Of a stretch of 64,000 nt of DNA, positions 12,241 through 22,497 are shown piece by piece. A program made the position numbers and the translations under genes. The stretch spans positions 55,324,734 to 55,388,733 of the forward strand of contig CM038467.1 in the NCBI GenBank assembly GCA_021464415.1, read 5' to 3'. Numbering within the stretch: position 1 is the stretch's first letter; each line of letters opens with the position of its first letter. The DNA is from Lonicera japonica (taxonomy: Eukaryota > Streptophyta > Magnoliopsida > Dipsacales > Caprifoliaceae). The notes beneath the pieces were generated by a model. That model was given only the letters and a program-made list of their open reading frames with translations. It was not told the origin of the DNA and did not search any database.

Positions 12241-12402
12241 ACTCAAAAGGCTCAAAACCCTCACTCTCAAAAATCCTCTCAGTCTCAGTCTCTCCCTCCG
12301 GTCCCTCCCATCCAGTGCTCCGTCTCCTCTCCTCTCCAGTCCTCCGCCATTCCTCCGTCGGAATCTCTCTCTGCACTATCGTCTCTGCTCTTCTCTCCGG
12401 TA
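12241..12402 (+). promoter_or_regulatory. Orphan 5' UTR-like leader with a splice donor
   Basis: A pyrimidine-rich, CT-repeat leader (CTCTCAGTCTCAGTCTCTCC and similar) ends in CTCTCCG|GTAAGCC near 12400, a good plant 5' splice site. This is how many plant 5' UTR first exons look. No coding exon follows before the LINE insertion at 12998, and none was recognised beyond it. It may be the detached 5' end of a host gene or of an element. The antisense frame across it is a by-product of the CT-rich composition. Confidence 0.35.
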
Positions 12403-12983
12403 AGCCCCCCACAAAATCCGATGGTTTTGAATCTTTACTTAGATAGCTCTTCTTCTTCTTCATTTTTTTAATACTCCTCCTATAATAGAACTTGGAATTT
12501 AAGAACACATAATCACAGCCCTTTGCACTCGATTTTAAGTTATTTTCTAGTATTTCGTAGTGTATATATAGTGTATATAGACAATGTGTGATTGATGTTG
12601 GGGTTTGTACATTGAGGGAGGCATATTTTAGAATAGAATTACAATGTGTTGCTTTTTTTTATTCATACTAGGTTGTACTTGTGCCTCCAGCACTGTCGGC
12701 AATATCGCAAAAACAATGCAATACTTTGTTTAATTATCTATAAATGTTGCAAAAGGGTTTAGTCTGCTGGAAAATGCATGACTATGTTTGATACTTTGAT
12801 TAAAATTGTAAGACAAAATATTGGAATATGAAAATTTTACCCAACTTCAATACAACCTCGCTAATCCAATACTTTGACCTTTTTCATATTTTTGAACCAC
12901 GTGTCATACATGATTACAATATATAAACTTCAAAAAAACTTGCTAACCCAATTTGAAGGAACAGGTTAGCATGATATGGTCAA
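12403..12983. other. Non-coding stretch downstream of the leader
   Basis: AT-rich, no exon recognised; could be intron of the orphan leader. Confidence 0.5.
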
Positions 12984-13372
12984 ATTAGAATCGGGAATTC
13001 GGTAAGTGGTTGTGGAGATTTCCCATGGAAGTGTGGTGGAACAAAATTCACTTTGGCACTCTATTATAGCAAGGAAATACGGCATTCAACCAAATGGATG
13101 GGATGCAAATGTGGTTATTAATGCTTCCCTATGATACTCTATAAGCAAAGGATGGGACAATTTTGTGAAACACTAAGCTCATTATGGGAAAAGGGGATAT
13201 GATTCGATTTTCAGAAGATAGATGGTTGGGTGAATATCCTCTAAAAGTGACTTTTCCTCATTTATATCGTCTAACTAAAAATTGTAACATGCTAATCCGA
13301 TCTGTTCTTTCTTGATCCTCTCATTTAAATCATTCATGGGTGTTGGAATTTTCGAGGAATTTTAGTGATAAG

Positions 13373-14916
13373 TGTTGGTCGGATTTCAACCCTAGAGGGG
13401 GGGGGGGTGAATAGGGTTTAAAAACTTTAATGCGGAATTTAAAAGCTTTTCGAAAATCGTTTAAGTAAAACAAATTTACTAAACAAATTTATCAAGGAAT
13501 GATAAAACAAGCAATCAAACACAAGAGCAAATAATCAAACAATCTCAAGACAAGCAATAATATAGCAAGTAAATAAAGAGATTGAGTTAGAAAGATTGAA
13601 CCGATTTGAAGTCCAAGGCTTTTTGTCCACACGGTTTTGGTTTACCAAACCATAATCCGCGTTCGGTTAGTTCCCCGAGAATTTTCACTAATTCTAATCT
13701 TCTTCCGGGTGAAGATAAAACCACTACAAGTGTATTCTTCTCACACACTCTACAAGTGTTGCTATACCACAACACTCTCACAAGATACCATCTTGCTAAC
13801 CTTGTGAAATTTACCTTTCACAAATTCTAAACAAGAATTTACCTTCTTGTTTTTCCTATGAGATTTACCTCTCACAAATGAATTCTAATTGTTTGGTGAT
13901 TCACTCCAATTTACAATAATTCTCTCAAGTGTGTATAAAATACAATTTGAAGCTCACACTAGAGTTATCCTATTTGATCAAGATGATATAGCTTAAATGA
14001 TAATGATTGATCAAAAATAATTTCTTTAATCTTTAGATTTTGAAGATAGATGAAGTATGAAGTATAAGAATGATTCAAGGTGTTCAAAATGTGTCTTAGA
14101 TAGTGTATATATAGTCCCAAAAGTGATATAGCCGTTTGAGAGGTTTGGTAGAGGTTTGGTACCAAAAATGGTTAAAAATCAGAAATCCAACGGCTATATT
14201 CTGGGCCATTAGTTGACTGAGCAAAGCTCCTTAGTCGACTGAGTGGGCCTTAGTCGACTGAGCAAGGCTCCTTAGTCGACTGATGGACCAGACTGTCCAA
14301 CAAGCCAAAAGGCCAAAAATCCCAATTTTTGCACTTTTGCATATAAGCTCCAAAATTAATTATAATACTTTGGGGACCTTAAAAATAAGTTCCTAAGACA
14401 CCTATTTTCTGGAAAACTCAAAATATGATCATTTGAATTTAATATGAATTTATTTCAAAATCGGTTTTTGTAAGAATGATGTTTTGAAAGAAATTTTCAT
14501 TCAAACTGATTTTGATCAATCTAAGAATGATATTTCAATATATATGAGCTATATAAATAATCAAATAAGAAACTTTACATAATACCTAAGCACCCACTCA
14601 ATTATCGAATTAACGAGTCTTTGAATGCTTCGATTTGTTTCTTCAATTTGATTCTTCCTTGAAGCTTTTGCATATGATCCTTGATCTTGATCTCCATGGA
14701 TTTTCATTGATGAGATTGATCTTCTTGCTAGTCCAATGCTTCGTTGACTTTATCGGATATAGATTGAATGATCCTTGTCATGCTTCCTTTGAGCAATCAT
14801 GCTATTCTTGATTTACCAAATAAGAAATCTATAATCTTAAATCAAGAACATGTTAAATTACACATGATTGATTTATTGTTATTATCAAAATAAGATTAAG
14901 ACCTTCAAGGTCAACA
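13373..14916 (+). mobile_element. Solo LTR, 1544 bp, TSD ATAAG
   Basis: It starts TGTTGGTCGGATTTC at 13373 and ends AAGGTCAACA at 14916. The 5-bp TSD ATAAG is exact (13368-13372 and 14917-14921). No gag/pol and no second LTR, so a solo LTR or a non-coding LTR element. A palindromic TAGTCGACTGA motif recurs four times at about 14208-14280. The start with a run of G (13397-13407) and GTGAATAGGG is a widespread plant LTR type that I cannot name with confidence. Confidence 0.85.
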
Positions 14917-14921
14917 ATAAG

Positions 14922-14933
14922 GATTGTAAGGAT
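14922..14933 (+). other. 12-bp island of LINE between two insertions
   Basis: GATTGTAAGGAT is the only LINE sequence left between the solo LTR (with its ATAAG TSD) and the chimeric Copia insertion, whose TSD is its last five bases. The LINE frame reads through it (D-K-D-C-K-D-F). Confidence 0.8.
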
Positions 14934-15204
14934 TGAAGAGAAGAAGTCAAAGTCTCTGTTGGGGTTTTTCCTGAAATTTAGCTTTATGTTGAAATAAGTC
15001 CTAGACTTTAGGATATGCTTGTTACTGTTTTCAAATTAAGTTGTTAGTTGATGTTATCACATTGCTGTTGTGGCAAATGTGAGCTAGTATTTCTCCCTTA
15101 TGTTATGTTGGCTATTTATAAAGCCTAAGTTTGTTCAATAATATAAACGCAGCATTCCTATAATTTGTCGAGTTTCTTCTTGTCTTAGCTTTTGATTCTT
15201 AACA
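14934..15204 (+). repeat. Copia A 5' LTR (271 bp)
   Basis: Matches 19364-19634 base for base apart from about ten substitutions (about 96% by eye). It begins TGAAGAG and ends CTTAACA, with a TATA-like TATTTATAAAG at 15113. A primer-binding site resembling initiator Met-tRNA, TGGTATCAAAGG, follows at 15208-15219. Confidence 0.9.
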
Positions 15205-15300
15205 TTGTGGTATCAAAGGAAGGTTAGTTCACTGGGCCTTAAAAAAAAGGAAAGAAAGAAAGAAAGAAAAAGCCGCAGCTTTTAGTGATTTTCAAACACA

Positions 15301-18300
15301 ATGAGAAAGAGAGATGACCAGCTGAAGGGAATTTCGTTCAGCCAGCCATTCCTTGTTTCGATGGTCACTATGACCATTGGAGCATGCTGATGGAGAATTT
15401 CCTGCGTTTGAAGGAATTTTGGGGGCTAGTGGAGACTGGCTATGTTGAGCCAGCAAGTGGATCCGTGCTGACGGATGCACAACAAAAGAAGATTGACGAG
15501 TTGAAGCTGAAGGACCTGAAAGTGAAGAACTACCTATTCCAGGCCATTGATTGCACAATACTTGACACCATTCTCAAGAAGGATACTGCCAAAGAAATTT
15601 GGGATGCCATGAAGAAAAAGTTCGAATGGAACGCAAGGGTCAAGAAGTCTCATCTTCAAGCTCTTCGACGAGAATTTGAAACTCTGGAGATGAAGTCCAT
15701 TGAAGGAGTGACTGAGTACTTCTCTAGAGTCATGACTGTGGCAAACAAGATGCGAGTGTATGGAGAGGATATGCAAGACGTGAAAATTGTGGAGAAAATT
15801 CTGCGTACTCTCACAGAAAAATTCAACTACATTGTCTGCTCCATAGAGGAGTCGAAAGACATTGATAGTCTCTCTGTTGATGAACTTCAAAGCTCTTTAA
15901 TTGTACATGACCAGAAGTTTCGAAGACCTAGTAGTGAAGAACATGTCCTGAAGGTTACATTTGAAGAAGGAAGAGGCAGAGGTGAAAGAGGATGAGGTCG
16001 AGGTGCTTACAGGGGTGGAGGAAGAGGAAGAGGCCGACAGATATACAACAAGGCTAATGTGGAGGGCTTTAAGTGTCATAAGCTTGGACACTTTCAATTT
16101 GAGTGTCCAAGCTGGGATAAGGAAGCAAATTATGCTGAATTGGACGAGGAAGATATGTTACTCATGGCTTATGCAGAAGATAGTGGAGCTCGGAGAGAAG
16201 ATGTTTGGTTTTTAGACTCGGGGTGCAGCAATCACATGAGTGGTGACAAGAGCTTATTATGTGATCTCAATGAGAATTTCAAGCATAAAGTGAAACTGGG
16301 AAATAATGCAGGAATGGAGTTGACAGGCAAAGGCAATGTGAAACTAAAAGTAATAGGTATTACTCACGTTGTTAGTGAAGTTTACTATGTACCAGAATTG
16401 AGAAATAATCTGCTAAGCATTGGACAATTACAAGAAAGGGGGCTAGCAATTGTTATTCAATATGGAAAACTCAAGATGTACCACCCAGAGAGAGGGCTGA
16501 TTGTAACAACCGATATGACAACAAATCGGATGTTTGTGATGATTGCAAGCTCTCAAAGAGCGATTACTCAGAATCCTTTGTCTCTATACTTCTACACATG
16601 ATGTGGCATTCCTGTGGCATCGTCGCTATGGACACTTGAGTTACAAAGGACTAAGGACGTTGCAGTACAAAAGGATGGTAGAAGGTATGCCCCACTTCAA
16701 GGCTCCATCAAGAGTGTGTAAATGTTGTTTGACTAGAAAGCAGCACAGGGATCCAGTTCCAAGAAAGAGCAATTGGAGGGCTACTGAGAAGCTACAACTT
16801 ATTCATGCCGATATCTGCGGTCCAATCTTTCCTATCTCCAATAGCAAGAAGAGGTACCTCATATGTTTTATTGATGATTTTAGTAGAAAAGCATGGACTT
16901 ACTTTTTAGTAGAAAAGTCAAAAGCATTGGGCATGTTCACACGTTTTAAGAATCATGTTGAGAAAGAAGTAGGAGGATATATTAAATGTTTAAGAATAGA
17001 TCGAGGAGGAGAGTTCACATCTACTGAATTCAATGCGTTCTGCACCCAGCATGGTATCAAAAGGCAATTAACCTCAGCATATACTCCTCGACAAAATGGA
17101 GTAGCTGAGCGGAAGAATTGAACAGTGATGAACATGGTTCGATGTATGTTATCTGAGAAGGAACTTCCTAAGAACTTTTGGCCAGAAGCAGTAAATTGGG
17201 CATCTTATGTTCTAAATCGATGTCCAACATTAGCTGTGATGAATCAAACTCCTGAAGAAGCTTGGAGTGAAAAAAAAACCTCAATAGAGCACTTTAGGGT
17301 TTTTGGGTGTGTGGCTCATGTATACATCCCTGAGGTGAGACGAAAGAAACTGGATGCTAGGAGTGTCACGTGTGTACTTTTGGGGGTGAGTGAAGAGTCT
17401 AAAGCATATAGACTCTATGATCCTGTTGCCAAGAAGATTATAATTAGTAGGGATGTGGTATTTGAAGAAAGCAGGTCTTGGGATTAGGATAGAAGCTATG
17501 AAGAGCAAGTGGCGGCTGACTTGCACTGAGGAGATGATGAGGATGGTAATGAAGTGGTTGAAGAAAATAATGAAGTTGTAAATGAGGGAGAAGTTGAAAA
17601 CGCTGCTGAAACAATATAAAATAATTTTTCTACAGTGGAAAATAATTATTCTACTGTTGGAGATGGAGGAGTGTCACCTGATTTCGAAGCACCTAGGAGA
17701 GTTAGCAGAGTTCCTGGGTGGATGGCGGATTATGAAACTGGTGAAGGACTTTCAGACGAATATGAGAATTATGTCAATTTAGTGTTTTTTGCTTCTACCG
17801 ATCCGATTCATTTTGAGGAGGCAGTGGAGCATGAAAACTGGAGGATGGCTATGGACATGGAGATCAAGGCAATAGAGAAAAACAATACTTGGGAGCTCAC
17901 CGATTTTCCTGCTGGTGCAAAGAAGATAGGTTTGAAATGGGTATATAAGACTAAGCTCAAAGAGAATAAAGAGTTAGACAAATTCAAATCCAGGTTGGTA
18001 GCTAAAGGGTACGTGCAACAACAAGGGATTGACTACACAGAAGTGTTTGCACCTGTTGTGCGGATGGATACCATAAGGATGATTGCGACCCTAGCAGCTC
18101 AGAGAAGATGGAGTCTATATCAACTTGATGTTAAATCTGCATTCTTGCATGGAGAACTCAAGGAAGAGGTGTACGTAGAGCAGCCAAGAGGTTATGAGTT
18201 AGAGAAATGTCCTCAAAAGGTGTACAGGTAAAAGAAGGCCTTATATGGACTAAAACAAGCTCCACGAGCTTGGTTCAGTCGTATTGAAGCACACTTTGCG

Positions 18301-19321
18301 AGTCAGGGGTTTGAAAAGTGCTACAACGAGAAAACTCTATTCATCAAGACGAAAGAAGAAGGTAAAATTCTCATTGTCAGTTTATATGTAGATGATTTAA
18401 TATTTACCGGCAATGATGAATTGATATTTGCTGAGTTTAAAAGTTCTATGTTAAAAGCATTTGACATGACTGATTTGGGAAGAATGAGATTCTTTCTTGG
18501 TATTGAAGTGTTGCAAAGGTCAAATGGAATTTATGTGTCAAAGGAAGTATGCATTGGAGGTATTGAAGAAGTTTAGAATGGAGAACTGTAACTTGGTTCA
18601 CAACCCTATCGTTCCAAGTTCCAAGCTGTTTAAAGATGAAAATGGAGTTCAAGTTGATGAGACTTTGTACAAGCAGATGGTGGGATGTCTCATGTATCTC
18701 ACAGCTACAAGGCCAGATTTAATGTTTGCTGTGAGCTTGGTGAGCAGGTACATGTCAAAACCAACTGAATTACATATGTTGGCAGTCAAAAGGATCATGA
18801 GGTACTTAAAAGGAACAGTAGAGCTCGGTGTCTTTTACAAAAGGGGATTAGATGAGGGCCTGGTTGGGTATGCAGACAGTAATTATGCAGGGGATTTGGA
18901 TGATCGCAAGAGCACATCAGGTTATGTGTTTATGCTAGGCTCAGGAGTTGTGGCTTAGTCCTTAAAGAAACAACCTATTGTCACTCTATCCACCACAGAG
19001 GCAGAGTTTGTAGCTGGAGCTACATGTGCCAGTCAAGCCATATGGATGAGGAGGATATTTGAGAAGTTGAATTTGAAGGAGAGTAAATGTTTTATGATTT
19101 TTTGTGATAACAGTTCCACTATTCAATTATCTAAATATCCAGTACTTCATGGTCGAAGCAAGCACATTTATGTGCGCTTCCATTTCCTTCGTGATTTAAC
19201 TCGAGATGGAGTTGTTGAATTGGTATATTGTGGGACTAAAGGTCAATTGGCAGATGTGATGACGAAGCCTCTTACTTTGGATGCTTTCCAGAAGTTCAAA
19301 AGTCAACTAGGAGTTTGTTAG
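15301..19321 (+). pseudogene. Copia A gag-pol polyprotein, disrupted (Tork-like)
   Basis: Domain order is Gag (15320-15995), CCHC knuckle (about 16060-16110), protease D-S-G-C-S-N-H-M (16215), GAG-pre-integrase H-x-R-x-G-H (about 16620), integrase (16780-17130), reverse transcriptase with intact Y-V-D-D (about 18385-18397) and RNase H (18840-19321). Breaks: a shift at the Gag start, stop at 15993, a knuckle lacking its first Cys, a shift near 16575, stops at 17119, 17485 and 18229, a shift near 18540 and a stop at 18957. This order is diagnostic of Ty1/Copia; the Tork label rests on the Gag and short LTRs. The element cannot encode its own proteins. Confidence 0.85.
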
Positions 19322-19352
19322 GTTCCGAGTTAAACTGGTTGGGAACTAGTTT

Positions 19353-19363
19353 AAGGGAGGGAA
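19353..19363 (+). promoter_or_regulatory. Copia A polypurine tract
   Basis: AAGGGAGGGAA sits directly before the 3' LTR, where plus-strand priming occurs in Copia elements. Confidence 0.8.
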
Positions 19364-19634
19364 TGAAGAGAAGAAGTCAAAGTCTCTGTTGGGTTTTTTC
19401 CTGAAATTTAGCTTTCTGTTGAAATAAGTCCTAGACTTTAGGATATGTTTGTTATTGCTTTCAAATTAAGTTGTTAGTTGATGTTATCACATTGCTGTTG
19501 TGGCAAATGTGAGCTAGTATTTCTCCCTTCTGTTAGGTTGGCTTTTTATAAAGCCTAAGTTTGTTCAATAATATAAACGCATCATTCCTATAATTTGTCG
19601 AGTTTATTCTTGTCTTAGCTTTTGATTCTTAACA
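19364..19634 (+). repeat. Copia A 3' LTR (271 bp)
   Basis: Partner of the LTR at 14934-15204. The next five bases (TTGAA) do not match the AGGAT before the 5' LTR; the element runs instead into the second LTR family. Confidence 0.9.
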
Positions 19635-19641
19635 TTGAATA

Positions 19642-19838
19642 CCTAACACCAGGAGGCAATGCGATGCGGCCCTTTCTGAGCAGTACTAATGGGTTTCGGG
19701 AATCTATGTAGGTACGTAAGGGTTTGTTCGGTGTCTTGTGTGCGTTCCGCTGCGTGTTGTCGCTGGGTTAGGCTAGCCCGATCCCGGGGAGTCGGGATGC
19801 CGGGCGCCGCGCTGGGATGAGAAAGTTACCCCGTGACA
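19642..19838 (+). repeat. Second-family LTR, plus orientation, 5' end lost
   Basis: Nearly the same as the reverse complement of 21394-21618 from ACCAGGAGGCAATGCGATGC onward, ending ACCCCGTGACA. About 28 bases of the LTR start are missing; Copia A's 3' LTR abuts instead. GC-rich compared with all neighbours. Followed by a PBS, TGGTATCAGAGC (19841-19852). Confidence 0.8.
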
Positions 19839-20064
19839 ATTGGTATCAGAGCTTGGTTGGGGAATTAGGCTATCGAGCGACTAGCGGTGATGCGTTACCC
19901 CAGTGGAACAGGAAGAACCGGATGATGATGAATCGCAAAGCAAAGGTGAAGGGCACGCATTATGACTTTGGTGGGGAGCAAGAAAGCATTACGCGGGTGA
20001 AGGAAGTAACCCGTGCGAGTGGAGTTCGCCTGAGTAGGTGATGCGAGTATTGTCTTAGCGGCTG
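19839..20064 (+). other. PBS and leader of the second LTR family
   Basis: After the Met-tRNA-type PBS, GC-rich sequence with a weak open frame runs to about 20064 and stops where the inverted Copia segment begins. No gag motif is recognised. This is all that remains of the inside of the second element. Confidence 0.55.
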
Positions 20065-21397
20065 ACTTCATTATTTTGTTCAACCACTTCATTACCATCC
20101 TCATCATCTCCCTAGTGCAAGTCAGCCACCACTTGCTCTTCATAGCTTCTATCCCAATCCCAAGACCTGCTTTCTTCAAATACCACATCCCTACTAATTA
20201 TAATCTTCATGGCAACATGATCATAGAGTCTATATGCTTTAGACTCTTCACTCACCCCCAAAAGTACACACGTGACACTCCTAGCATCCAGTTTCTTTCT
20301 TCTCGCCTCAGGGACGTGTACATGAGCCACACACCTGAAAACCCTAAAGTGCTCTACTGAGGGTTTTCTTTCACTCCAAGCTTCTTCGGGAGTTTGATTC
20401 ATCACAGCTAATGTTGGACATCGATTTAGAACATAAAATGCCCAATTTACTGCTTCTGGCCAAAAGTTCTTAGGAAGTTCCTTCTCAGATAATATACATC
20501 GAACCATGTTCATCACTGTTCGATTCTTCCGCTCAGCTACTCCATTTTGTTGAGGAGTATGGGCTGAGGTCAATTGCCTTTTGATACAATACTGGGTGCA
20601 GAACGCATTGAATTCAGTAGATGTGAACTCTCCTCCTTGATATGTTCTTAAACATTTAATATATCCTCCTACTTCTTTCTCAACATGATTCTTAAAACGT
20701 GTGAACATGCTCAATGCTTCTGACTTTTCTACTAAAAAGTAAGTCCATGCTTTTCTACTAAAATCATCAATAAAACATATGAGGTACCTCTTCTTGCTAT
20801 TGGAGATAGGAAAGATTGGACCGCAGATATCGGCATGAATAAGTTGTAGCTTCTCAGTAGCCCTCCAATTGCTCTTTCTTGGAACTGGATCCCTGTGCTG
20901 CTTTCCAGTCAAACAACATTTACACACTCTTGATGGAGCCTTGAAGTGGGGCATACCTTCTACCATCCTTTTGTACTGCAACGTCCTTAGTCCTTTGTAA
21001 CTCAAGTGTCCGTAGCGACGATGCCACATGAATGCCACATCATGTGTAGAAGTATAGAGACAAAGGATTCTGAGTAATCGCTCTTTGAGAGCTTGTAATC
21101 ATCACAAACATCCGATTTGTTGTCATATCGGTTGTTACAATCAGCCCTCTCTCTGGGTGGTACATCTTGAGTTTTCCATATTGAATAACAATTGCTAGCC
21201 CCCTTTGTTGTAATTGTCCAATGCTTAGCAGATTATTTCTCAATTCTTGTACATAGTAAACTTCACTAACAACGTGAGTAATACCTCTTACTTTTAGTTT
21301 CACATTGCCTTTGCCTGTCACCTCCATTCTTGCATTATTTCCCAGTTTCACTTTATGCCTGAAATTCTCATCAAGATCACATAATAAGCTCTTGTCA
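20065..21397 (-). pseudogene. Inverted Copia protease/integrase segment
   Basis: This is the reverse complement of a close relative of 16235-17571 in Copia A (about 95% by eye). On the minus strand it reads the end of the protease domain, GAG-pre-integrase and a long open integrase frame (21038-20112) that lacks the stop found at 17119 in Copia A. The frame break near 21038 is at the same place as the one near 16575 in Copia A, so both descend from a source that already had it. At 21392-21399 the joint to the LTR shares GTGACA with both partners, suggesting template switching or end joining at microhomology. Confidence 0.85.
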
Positions 21398-21618
21398 CAA
21401 CGGGGTAACTTGCTCGACCCCACGCGGCGCCTGGCATCCCGACTCCCCGGGACCGGGCCAGCCTAACCCAGCGACAAAACGCAGCGGAACGCGCACAAGA
21501 CACCGAACAAACCCTTACGTACTTGCATAGATTCCCGAAACCCATTAGTACCGCTCAAAAAGGGCCGCATCGCATTGCCTCCTGGTTTTAGGTCTCTCAC
21601 GCATTTTGGGGTCTGACA
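21394..21618 (-). repeat. Second-family LTR, minus orientation, complete outer end
   Basis: On the minus strand it starts TGTCAGACCCCAAAATG at 21618 and ends at the GTGACA junction. It is inverted relative to 19642-19838, whereas LTRs of one element are always direct. Confidence 0.8.
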
Positions 21619-21623
21619 AGGAT

Positions 21624-22263
21624 TTCATCTCATTACTGAATATCATTGAGGTTTGAGAGTGTTAGGTTAGACATTAATATTCCGGACAAAAGAGTTTGGC
21701 TGAGAGACTCTTCCGGTTTGTTTTCCTGCAAATCCTACTTTGAAAATCTATTGAAATCATCCTCCGTTCCTCTTTTTCCTCAATTCAATGTGATATGGAA
21801 AAGTGGAGTTCCTTCTAAGGTTAAAGTTTTTGCTTGGCTTGCCTCTTTGGGGAAAGTGAATACTTGCAACAATGTTCAATTGAGAAGACCATGTATGTGT
21901 TTGTCCCTGTCTTGGTGCAGTATTTGTAAGGAGGACAGAGAAAACATTGATCATATCTTGCTTCACTGCAGCTTCTCTAATGCAATATGGGCTAAATTGA
22001 TGGCTCAGTTTGGGTTAGTGGCGTTTTTCCCCAAAAGATGGTCAGATTTCAACATCATTAAGTGGAGTTTCTTCCGGAATTTTAAGAAGTCTAAAATGTT
22101 GTGGAGATTTGCTTCGCTAGCGATGGCTTGGCTACTATGGAAACAAAGAAATCAAAGGGTTTTCGAAGGACAGAGTGGCAAGATTGATGATATATTGGAG
22201 CATGTTCGTTTTTTGAGTGGGCTGTGGGCAGGATCCTCCAAAGTTCTGGATAGTTCAGAATGA
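21624..22263 (+). pseudogene. LINE C-terminal zf-RVT domain
   Basis: The open frame from 21646 to 22263 continues the LINE frame, which has one stop near 21650. It shows the zf-RVT region of plant L1-type LINEs: a W-L-x-D-S-S-G-x-F-S-C-K-S block, K-V-K-V-F-A-W-L, then a C-x2-C-x7-H-x4-C zinc-binding pattern near 21925-21975. The RNase H domain that often follows is absent. The 3' UTR and A-tail end at 22483. Confidence 0.8.
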
Positions 22264-22497
22264 TGCTATATAATTCGGATGGTGCTGGTTAGTTGGTGGA
22301 GTAAGGAGTTTTGGTGTGTGTAGTTCTTTCTGTTGACCCCTTATTTGGCTTTTTCTAGTGTTTAAATTTTGGTATAAGGATGTAATATCAGTGGATGCCT
22401 TATCCTCTGCCATCTTAGCATTATTTGCCTTGTACCTTTTTTCATTATTAATATACTTCAGTTTGGTTTCCTATAAAAAAAATATTAGAATCGGGAA

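Larger units (their letters stand above)
14934..21618 (+). mobile_element. Chimeric retroelement: Copia + inverted second LTR family, TSD AGGAT
   Basis: AGGAT precedes the left end (14929-14933) and follows the right end (21619-21623), with LINE sequence continuing on both sides. The left end is a Copia 5' LTR (TGAAGAG). The right end is the reverse complement of a different LTR starting TGTCAGACCCC. Inside, in order: complete Copia (14934-19634); second-family LTR, plus strand, lacking its first ~28 bases; its PBS and leader; an inverted 1.33 kb Copia protease/integrase segment; and the second-family LTR on the minus strand. The two ends thus belong to different families yet share one TSD. 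Confidence 0.75.
12984..22497 (+). mobile_element. 5'-truncated LINE with 14-bp TSD, split by two later insertions
   Basis: ATTAGAATCGGGAA occurs at 12984-12997 and again at 22484-22497, directly after a short A-tail (22476-22482), giving a 14-bp TSD. LINE sequence occupies 12998-13372, 14922-14933 and 21624-22483; the rest is inserted DNA. The first part carries an RT C-terminal block (G-K-G-x-x-I-R-F-S-E-D-R-W-L-G near 13190-13230) and the last part the zf-RVT domain. Across both insertions the joined sequence keeps one frame. The element lacks endonuclease and the RT core, as expected for a 5'-truncated L1-type copy. Confidence 0.85.

Noticed and set aside
12167..12508. 113-codon minus-strand frame
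   Set aside because: Antisense to a CT-rich leader and ends in a poly-Ile microsatellite translation; no motif.
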